Shown here: piece by piece, positions 1 to 4,746 of the stretch | Layout of the letters: every line of letters starts with the position of its first letter | How positions within the stretch are numbered: position 1 is the stretch's first letter | Source of the DNA: Casp-Chloro-G3 sp002816715 | GTDB lineage: Bacteria > Chloroflexota > Dehalococcoidia > Lucifugimonadales > UBA3495 | Direction of reading: 5' to 3' | Assembly: GCA_027623815.1 (NCBI GenBank) | Contig: JAQBUV010000101.1 | Span: 1 to 7,465, forward strand | DNA: 7,465 bases | Position numbers and translations under genes: made by a program | The notes under the pieces: generated by a model | The model's database searches: none | What the model was told of the DNA's origin: nothing | Seen by the model: the letters and a program-made list of their open reading frames with translations, nothing else

Positions 1-6
1 GGTATC

Positions 7-113
7 ACCCTCATCCCAACCTTCTCCCATTAAGGGAGAAGGTACAGTGGCCCGGCCCTGCCTAGAACTTTCGCGTAGCAATCTCTCGTATGGAGATGGG
101 CCGGGGGTGAGGG
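7..113. repeat. Composite inverted intergenic repeat, copy 1
   Basis: Two related units face each other. The left unit (7-43) begins ACCCTCATCCC and ends in a perfect 10-bp stem, ACCTTCTCCC at 19-28 and GGGAGAAGGT at 34-43, with a 5-nt loop. The right unit (about 81-113) runs the other way and ends GGGGGTGAGGG at 103-113, which pairs with CCCTCATCCC at 8-17 with one mismatch. GGCCC at 49-53 can pair with GGGCC at 98-102. Related copies lie at 4054-4128 and 4622-4647. No T-run follows the stems, so this does not look like an intrinsic terminator. It resembles dispersed REP/MITE-like hairpin repeats of bacterial chromosomes; calling it a host repeat is inference. Confidence 0.75.
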
Positions 114-119
114 ATTCGG

Positions 120-136
120 CAATATTTCTGATATTG
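120..136. repeat. Short A+T-rich hairpin upstream of the first gene's ribosome binding site
   Basis: CAATAT at 120-125 pairs perfectly with ATATTG at 131-136 around a 5-nt loop. It ends six bases before the AGGAGGA ribosome binding site at 143-149. It could be an operator half-site pair or a weak 5'-UTR stem, or it could be chance, since the stem is only six base pairs and mostly A-T. Confidence 0.25.
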
Positions 137-152
137 GATACCAGGAGGAAAC

Positions 153-452
153 ATGGCTAATTCGGAAGGGCCGGTATTACTGTCCGGCGGTAAGACAGTG
201 GCGGTGGCGGGAACTGCTGAGGCAATCGTAAGCGCCTCACGGCGGGTTAAATCGGTGGTCATTATTGCCAAAAGCGGCAACACCAACCGGGTCTATGTGG
301 GTGGTGCGGATGTTAACTCCGCAACCAATGGCGGTCTGAGCGCCGGGCAGTCGGTAACTATTGAGTCGGTGGAATGGTTGGACCTCGCCGATATCTATCT
401 GAATGTGGGGTTCAACGGCGAAGGCGTGGATTTCTACGCGGTGAAAGCATGA
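153..452 (+). CDS. Small beta-rich phage structural protein (possible head decoration or fibre-base protein)
   Basis: A 99-residue protein. The ATG start is supported by AGGAGGA at 143-149, three bases upstream. There is no signal peptide or membrane segment. Alternating hydrophobic stretches (V32-A39, R46-G51, S67-E71, the C-terminal FYAVKA) suggest a compact beta-sandwich. The pattern SGNTNRVYVGGADV, then a Gly-rich turn, then SAGQSVTIE, resembles short phage structural proteins encoded near capsid and tail genes, where it forms a single beta domain. I cannot assign it to a named family. The stop overlaps the next start as ATGA (449-452), so the two genes are probably translationally coupled. 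A virion decoration or fibre-anchoring role is inferred from context only. The capsid gene that would test this would lie to the left of the window. Confidence 0.7.
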   Translation: MANSEGPVLLSGGKTVAVAGTAEAIVSASRRVKSVVIIAKSGNTNRVYVGGADVNSATNGGLSAGQSVTIESVEWLDLADIYLNVGFNGEGVDFYAVKA

Positions 453-634
453 CCACCTATGTGTCGTGTCCAAATTGCCGGGTCAAGTATCCATTGGAGA
501 AGCTGTACGTGGACGCCCACGATCAACCAGCTCCGAGTAAATCTTACACCGTGGTCTGCGCCGTGTGCAGTCAGCAGTTTGACGTCAGCTTTCGCAAGCG
601 GCGGTTTCTGCCAATGCGGGCGGTGGTCAAGTAA
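449..634 (+). CDS. Small zinc-ribbon protein
   Basis: A 61-residue protein. I chose the ATG at 449, which overlaps the upstream stop as ATGA, over an in-frame ATG at 374 that lies deep inside the previous gene. Two CxxC knuckles are visible, CPNC at residues 7-10 and CAVC at 37-40. They are 26 residues apart, the layout of a zinc ribbon. The C-terminus is basic (RKRR at 49-52, then R57 and K61), which would suit nucleic-acid binding. In length and cysteine layout it resembles small zinc-finger proteins of phages, including the Mu Com class of translational regulators, but no closer relationship is claimed. It may instead be a structural minor protein. Its TAA stop is in the same frame as the next gene, nine bases before that ATG. 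Confidence 0.75.
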   Translation: MTTYVSCPNCRVKYPLEKLYVDAHDQPAPSKSYTVVCAVCSQQFDVSFRKRRFLPMRAVVK

Positions 635-640
635 TCGCGT

Positions 641-1504
641 ATGAGCATAGATTTTAGAAGTGCTGGTCATTCCGGTGACGAGTCTAATCATTACTACCGT
701 CAGGCGACTGCACCCACCGTTGCCGACCCGCTGCAGGCGGGCGATCTGTGGTCGGATACCACTGCCAATCTGCTGAAGCGGTGCACATCGGTTTCTCCGA
801 TTACTTTTGTATCGGTGGATGGAGGCAGTTCGGCACACAGCCTGTTTTCCAGCACGCATGGCGATGTTGATGAGCTGGATACTCCCGTAAATGATGAGGT
901 TTTGACCTTTGACACTGTCAGCGGGAAGTGGCGGGCGGAGTTGGCCGGGGGGCATGGCAGCCATCCGACCAACCACGCCGACCTGGGCAGCATAACCGCG
1001 AATCAACACCATAACGAAGATCATGCCGCCCGGCACTCCGACGGTGGAGCAGACGAAGTGACGGCCCAGAACCTGGGATCAGCATCGGCGGTGGATGGTC
1101 AGGTGTTGAAGGCCGACGGCGCTGGTGGATTGGCCTTTGAAGATGACAAAGTAGTTATCAACTTCGTCATAGATGGCGGCGGCTCGGCCATCACCACTGG
1201 CGTTAAGGGTTTCATTGAGATTCCCTTTGCCATGACCATTGAAGGGTGGACTATTCTGGCCGATGTCTCTGGCTCGGTAGTGCTGGATGTCTGGAAGGAC
1301 GCCTACGCCAACTTCCCGCCCACCTTGGCCGACACTATCGCGGGAACGGAGAAGCCTACTCTGGTCAGCGTCCAGAAGAATCAAGACTTGGCTTTGACTA
1401 CCTGGACTACCGCCGTTGCAGCTGGCGACATTATTGCTTTCAACGTTGACTCGGCGACCACGGTAACTCACGTGACGGTAGCTATCCGGGGGAAGAAGAC
1501 CTGA
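641..1504 (+). CDS. Histidine-rich phage fibre-like protein
   Basis: A 287-residue protein. Residues 1-60 contain a fibre-type motif (ADPLQAGDLWSDTTANLLKR), common where tail proteins carry a small trimerising beta segment. Residues 70-102 and 137-166 are repeat-like linker (for example DELDTPVNDEVLTFD and SAVDGQVLKADGAGG). Residues 105-132 hold nine histidines, including HH at 123-124 and DHAARHSDGG, a pattern seen in shaft regions of phage fibres where His pairs can bind metal ions. Residues 173-287 form a beta-rich terminal domain starting INFVIDGGGSAITTGVKG, of the kind found as a knob on phage fibres. The ATG lacks a good Shine-Dalgarno, and it is in frame with the preceding gene's stop. 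Its own TGA shares one base with the next ATG (1502-1506). Receptor or surface binding is inferred from architecture. Confidence 0.75.
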   Translation: MSIDFRSAGHSGDESNHYYRQATAPTVADPLQAGDLWSDTTANLLKRCTSVSPITFVSVDGGSSAHSLFSSTHGDVDELDTPVNDEVLTFDTVSGKWRAELAGGHGSHPTNHADLGSITANQHHNEDHAARHSDGGADEVTAQNLGSASAVDGQVLKADGAGGLAFEDDKVVINFVIDGGGSAITTGVKGFIEIPFAMTIEGWTILADVSGSVVLDVWKDAYANFPPTLADTIAGTEKPTLVSVQKNQDLALTTWTTAVAAGDIIAFNVDSATTVTHVTVAIRGKKT

Positions 1505-2730
1505 TGTTGAACACCCTCCTAAAACTCAGCCCAAATGTCAGGTTGGGGATTCCGAACAATCCTCTGCCCACCCATGCCTTGTTTGAGGATTTATCTACCA
1601 ATCAGATAGTTCTAGGGGCATACGAGTGGGATGCTGAACTGGGCCAGTGGCGGCCGCCCCTTACTGCCTCTGGGCTTACTTCCTTTGGCGCTGACCCCCT
1701 TGCCAAGGTATCACTAGACAACCGTAACCTGCTGGCCGATATAAGCGACAATTCCCGGGGGAATCTGCCGGACAGCAACTTAGCGGTCATCCTGGTGCAC
1801 CACATCATGGGGAGTCTTGCCGACCCGACCGGTCTAACTAGAACGAAACCGCTGCAAATGACTCGTCGTAACGGCATCGGGGTGCATTTTGGCTCCTTTG
1901 GGCGGCTGCAACTGGGCCAATTTGAGATTAACCAGGCTCACCCCAACTTTCAGGGGATGCTGGATATAGGCATTGCTGACTATCGTCGTATGGTTGCCGA
2001 AGGAGTTCCGCAGGCCCAACTGAGGAAAGTCGTCGGGTTCAGGATGCTGGCTATTTATGGCCGTATGTCGGATGAGTACCGAGATGCATTGGTTCCGTCA
2101 GAGCGTCGAAGCGCAGACCCCAAAGACGACTACATCCGACCAGCAACACCAGTAACCGACGACTTCAACCGGATAGACAATACAGTGCTTGGCTCTCCGT
2201 GGACTGAGGTTGCTGGTGATATCGACATTGTTACTAATCGTGCAAAAGCAGTCTCCAGCTCAGGAGTTGCCCGATACGGCACCGCACTGTCCGGAGCAGA
2301 TATGTACGCACAAGCCAACAGCTTCAACTCTGTAGACTCAGCAGACAGAGGTTGCGGGGGCGCAGTTCGTTACGAATCTGGTGCCGATACTTGCTATTAC
2401 CACAGAGGTCATCGGGCATCCGGTTCGATAGTTACTCATGAGCTAGTGGAGCGCACCGCTGCCACTGATGTGGCTCATAGTTCCACCGGTAGTTATACCG
2501 ATGCCGACGGTGGCGTTCACCGAATAGAGATCAGCGGTTCAGATATCGAATTGTTCTACAACGGGGCTAGCCGTCATACTGCCTCTGATGCCTCGATCAC
2601 CGGCAATCTCTACAGCGGAATTGGCGGGAGACATACCGGAATCAACCGCTTACAGTGGGACAATTTTGAGGCCGATATTCTGGCGGCGGGTGGGGGAATT
2701 GCTTTTAGCCAGGCGGTAATTATCGGGTGA
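1504..2730 (+). CDS. Phage adhesin-like structural protein with C-terminal LamG/concanavalin-like module
   Basis: A 408-residue protein whose ATG overlaps the upstream stop by one base (TGATG, 1502-1506), suggesting coupled translation. Residues 1-215 are unrecognised. They look like a virion-anchoring region, with segments such as NLAVILVHHIMGS and GIGVHFGSFGRLQLGQFEIN. Residues 219 to about 396 start DDFNRIDNTVLGSPW and end near LQWDNFEADIL. That is the typical opening and closing of concanavalin A/LamG-like beta-sandwich modules, which bind glycans in many phage and secreted proteins. A related module sits in the 659-residue tail protein. Two cysteines (GCGG and DTCYY) occur in the module. 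The C-terminus is short and hydrophobic (GGGIAFSQAVIIG). Sugar or host-surface binding is inference. No catalytic motif was found, so a depolymerase role is not supported. Confidence 0.7.
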   Translation: MLNTLLKLSPNVRLGIPNNPLPTHALFEDLSTNQIVLGAYEWDAELGQWRPPLTASGLTSFGADPLAKVSLDNRNLLADISDNSRGNLPDSNLAVILVHHIMGSLADPTGLTRTKPLQMTRRNGIGVHFGSFGRLQLGQFEINQAHPNFQGMLDIGIADYRRMVAEGVPQAQLRKVVGFRMLAIYGRMSDEYRDALVPSERRSADPKDDYIRPATPVTDDFNRIDNTVLGSPWTEVAGDIDIVTNRAKAVSSSGVARYGTALSGADMYAQANSFNSVDSADRGCGGAVRYESGADTCYYHRGHRASGSIVTHELVERTAATDVAHSSTGSYTDADGGVHRIEISGSDIELFYNGASRHTASDASITGNLYSGIGGRHTGINRLQWDNFEADILAAGGGIAFSQAVIIG

Positions 2731-2770
2731 TGATTGACCCCGGCGAAAACTTGAGGATTTGGGAGTCTAA

Positions 2771-3595
2771 ATGACAAATGCCTATGCCGATTTGACCACG
2801 TTGAAATCTGCTGGAGTCTTGAACATCACCGGCAGCAGTTTTGATGCCAGGTTGCTGGCTCTGTTGGGGGACGTATCCCGGTGGATCGACAACTACTGTA
2901 ATCGCCATTTTTATGTTCTGGAGACCACCAGGGTCTTTGATGGCGGCGGGCAGGAGCTGCAAGTGCCCGACCTGATCAGCGTTACCACGCTGAAAACCGA
3001 TGACGACCACGACCGGGTATTTGAGACGACCTGGTCTGGCAGCGATTATCTGTTGTATCCGCTCAATGCTCAGCCACAGCAGCCCTGGGGCCGTCCCTAC
3101 AGCCGTGTGTTGGTGGATGCCGGAGCCGGCACGAAAGCTGCCTTTCATGCCGGTAAGTCCACGGTTGAAATTGCGGGCAAGTGGGGCTTTCGTGAAGTGG
3201 TGGAATGGAGCGGGGCTAATATTAACGAGATTTCGGGTTTTGGGCCTTCCGACACAATTCTGACGTCGACCGATGGCAGCAAATTTGCCGCTGGGCAAAC
3301 AGTGCAAGTTGAGAGCGAGCAACTATTCGTGTCCGCTGTCACTGGTAATGATCTGATAGTGGAGCGGGGCGCTAATGGAACGGCGGCGGTCTCCCACCCG
3401 GACGGGTCTGCTATCTCAGTCTATCGTTATCCCGGCTTGGTAGTAGAGGCCTGTCTGCTGCTGACCTCGCGATTCTGGTCTCGCCGTAGTGGTGAGCTAG
3501 CCTCTGGCGGCCGCAGTTTTGGTGAAGACGTGGACCCGGATGTGCGCCGGCTGTTGTCCCCTTATCGACGGCTGTCGATTGGCGTGGGGGTTTAA
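2771..3595 (+). CDS. Phage head-tail connector (adaptor) protein with inserted beta module
   Basis: A 274-residue protein. The ATG is preceded by GGGAG at 2761-2765, five bases upstream. The N-terminus (YADLTTLKSAGVL, then DARLLALLGDVSRWIDNYCNRHF) and the C-terminus (VDPDVRRLLSPYRRL) match the helical pattern of gp6/gp15-like connectors, which form a ring under the portal and receive the tail. Simple members are about 100-200 residues long. This one is longer because residues of about 160-218 form a separate beta module (FAAGQTVQVESEQLFVSAV, then NDLIVERGANGT) placed just before the C-terminal helices. That module type recurs in phage structural proteins. No separate head-completion (stopper) gene is seen before the terminator gene, so the insertion might compensate; this is speculative. 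Confidence 0.82.
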   Translation: MTNAYADLTTLKSAGVLNITGSSFDARLLALLGDVSRWIDNYCNRHFYVLETTRVFDGGGQELQVPDLISVTTLKTDDDHDRVFETTWSGSDYLLYPLNAQPQQPWGRPYSRVLVDAGAGTKAAFHAGKSTVEIAGKWGFREVVEWSGANINEISGFGPSDTILTSTDGSKFAAGQTVQVESEQLFVSAVTGNDLIVERGANGTAAVSHPDGSAISVYRYPGLVVEACLLLTSRFWSRRSGELASGGRSFGEDVDPDVRRLLSPYRRLSIGVGV

Positions 3596-3615
3596 TTCTG
3601 CTAAGGAGTTAGTCA

Positions 3616-4026
3616 ATGACATTATCGGCGGTACGTGATGGCCTGGTGGCGCGGCTGAATACCATCAGCGGCCTGCGAGTTTATGAGGTTGATCCTGAAG
3701 GCGCGCTGCAATTCCCGGCGGCGTTGGTGGAACAGGGAGACCCGTTCATCAAGTATGACCGAATTATGGGCGCGGCGGATGTCTCTTATTCCTTTGAGGT
3801 CTTGTTATTGCTGGCCTCAGTCCAGGGAGAGCAGGCTTGGGCGAGTTTGGAGCCTTACCTGAATGCAACCGGCGGGTCTTCGGTCAAGGCGGCGGTGGAT
3901 GGCAATCTGGGTGGTAACGCCGACTGGGCCAGGGTGGTTCGGGTGGAAAAGGCCGGTAGGGTGACTTACAACCGCCGCTTTTACTGGGGCGCCACTCTAC
4001 AGGTTGAGGTCTACGAAAGCGGTTAG
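3616..4026 (+). CDS. Phage tail terminator (tail completion) protein
   Basis: A 136-residue protein with a strong ribosome binding site, AAGGAG at 3603-3608, seven bases before ATG. It has an N-terminal amphipathic helix (LSAVRDGLVARLNTI), then GLRVYEVDPEGALQFPAALVEQGDP, a central beta strand (SYSFEVLLLLASVQGEQAW), a helix (WASLEPYLN), and a final strand ending TLQVEVYESG. This order and length fit the lambda gpU/HK97-type tail terminator family, whose hexamer caps the finished tail tube and joins it to the head. Its place between connector and tube genes is the standard one. The gene is followed by 160 bases of non-coding DNA holding a composite repeat, which breaks the otherwise compact operon. 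Confidence 0.78.
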   Translation: MTLSAVRDGLVARLNTISGLRVYEVDPEGALQFPAALVEQGDPFIKYDRIMGAADVSYSFEVLLLLASVQGEQAWASLEPYLNATGGSSVKAAVDGNLGGNADWARVVRVEKAGRVTYNRRFYWGATLQVEVYESG

Positions 4027-4053
4027 TACTTACAGGCGCGGTTTGCAGTGCTT

Positions 4054-4160
4054 ACCCTCACTACAGCCCTCTGCCAAAGAGAGAGGGATATTGTTCCTTC
4101 TCCCTTGGGGGAGAAGGTTAGGATGAGGCTGAGACCACTATCCACAAGTGCGGCTGTAGT
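4054..4160. repeat. Composite inverted intergenic repeat, copy 2
   Basis: The left unit (4054-4088) starts ACCCTCACTACAG and has a 6-bp stem, CCCTCT at 4067-4072 with AGAGGG at 4082-4087. The right unit (4095-4128) is inverted. It has a perfect 9-bp stem, CCTTCTCCC at 4096-4104 with GGGAGAAGG at 4109-4117 and a TTGG loop. Read on the minus strand it starts CCTCATCCTAACCTTCTCCC, which matches copy 1 (9-28) at 19 of 20 bases. An outer perfect 9-bp inverted repeat, ACTACAGCC at 4060-4068 with GGCTGTAGT at 4152-4160, brackets the region, but no target duplication is obvious. No T-tract follows the stems. The repeat lies inside the structural operon, between the terminator and tube genes. Confidence 0.78.
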
Positions 4161-4163
4161 TTT

Positions 4164-4182
4164 AGGAGATTCAAGGAGGGGG
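4164..4182 (+). promoter_or_regulatory. Strong ribosome binding site supporting a TTG start
   Basis: AAGGAGGGGG at 4173-4182 lies a few bases before TTG at 4187-4189 (seven bases from the AAGGAGG core). A second Shine-Dalgarno-like AGGAG is at 4164-4168. No in-frame ATG or GTG is placed suitably, and residues directly after TTG read AKYPVVGSSYIEV, a typical tail-protein N-terminus. This fixes the start of the tail tube gene at TTG. Confidence 0.75.
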
Positions 4183-4186
4183 AAAT

Positions 4187-4615
4187 TTGGCTAAATACCC
4201 GGTGGTTGGCAGCAGCTACATTGAAGTGGATGACTCAGGAGGAACACCTCGCGTCCTGTCTCCTTACGTTGATGAAATTGAGCCTTTGGGTGAGGAAGTC
4301 TCTTTCCTTGACGTGACCGGACTCAACGACACGGCCCGACGGATAATTTCCGGCGTGCAGGTGGGTCAAGAATTTCTTTTGCGCGGCGTCTTTGATGATA
4401 CGGCGAGCTCAGGGCCGGATGTTGTCTTGTCTGGTATCGTCGGCCAGATTGGCACCATCAGCTACGGCCCGGCGGGCAGTGGTTCTGGGCGGAGGAAGGT
4501 GACCGGAGAGTTCCTTTGCCTGGAGTATCGGGTCATCAGCAAAGTGGGTAATCAGGTGCGGTTTGAGGCGCGGTTCAAGCAGGATGATGTTGTCGCGCTG
4601 ACTAGCTGGGCTTAG
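4187..4615 (+). CDS. Major tail tube protein
   Basis: A 142-residue protein starting at TTG, with an unusually strong Shine-Dalgarno (4173-4182). Residues 27-58 (YVDEIEPLGEEVSFLDVTG, then NDTARRIISGVQ) and 62-72 (EFLLRGVFDDT) match the pattern of siphophage tail tube proteins: a beta-sandwich with a long loop in which a target statement of sequence change (SFLDVT...DTARR) is followed by strands that form the tube lumen. The second half (SYGPAGSGSGRRKVTGEFL, then FEARFKQDD) completes the fold. Many copies stack as hexameric rings to build the tail. The position right after the terminator gene supports the call. Repeats lie on both sides of it, and no tape-measure or assembly-chaperone genes follow before the hub gene. 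A weak start codon on a high-copy protein is odd, and the strong ribosome binding site may offset it. Confidence 0.82.
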   Translation: MAKYPVVGSSYIEVDDSGGTPRVLSPYVDEIEPLGEEVSFLDVTGLNDTARRIISGVQVGQEFLLRGVFDDTASSGPDVVLSGIVGQIGTISYGPAGSGSGRRKVTGEFLCLEYRVISKVGNQVRFEARFKQDDVVALTSWA

Positions 4616-4621
4616 TAACAA

Positions 4622-4647
4622 CCCCTTCTCCCACATGGGGAGAGGAT
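4622..4647. repeat. Degenerate single unit of the intergenic hairpin repeat, copy 3
   Basis: This 26-base stretch holds CTTCTCCC, a short loop, then GGGGAGAGGATG. CTCCC at 4628-4632 pairs with GGGAG at 4638-4642, and outer bases pair imperfectly. Read on the minus strand it ends GGGAGAAGGGG, like the other units. It begins seven bases after the tail tube stop codon. No T-run follows, so a terminator role is not supported. Confidence 0.5.
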
Positions 4648-4686
4648 GCCCTTCGTTAAGACTGTCGTGTAATGAGCCATTAACCA

Positions 4687-4694
4687 GGGGAGGG
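4687..4694 (+). other. Orphan Shine-Dalgarno-like element without a start codon
   Basis: GGGGAGGG at 4687-4694 would be a strong ribosome binding site, but no ATG, GTG or TTG follows at usable distance. The bases after it (AAATCTAAGCACCCCG) loosely resemble those around the tail tube start (AAATTTGGCTAAATACCCG). It may be the remnant of a lost gene start in the gap between tube and hub genes, or chance. The rest of the 4616-4746 gap, apart from repeat copy 3, shows no open reading frame I would call. Confidence 0.25.
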
Positions 4695-4746
4695 AAATCT
4701 AAGCACCCCGCTCTGAACCCGCCCCTATCTGGAAGAAAGGTGAAGT

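Noticed and set aside
374..634. Longer form of the zinc-ribbon gene starting at 374
   Set aside because: It would overlap the previous gene by 79 bases and add an Arg-rich, non-protein-like leader. The ATGA overlap at 449-452 is the better start.
434..1036. A 200-residue leftward open frame opposite the zinc-ribbon and fibre genes
   Set aside because: It overlaps two coupled rightward genes with clear motifs, its translation has no recognisable domain, and no ribosome binding site supports it. It is an antisense shadow.
2720..3322. A 200-residue leftward open frame opposite the connector gene
   Set aside because: The opposite strand encodes a recognisable connector. The leftward translation is rich in Pro, Gly and Arg with no domain pattern.
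4096..4117. Intrinsic terminator after the tail terminator gene
   Set aside because: The stem is strong, but it is followed by TTAGGATGAGG rather than a T-run, and it recurs as part of a dispersed repeat.
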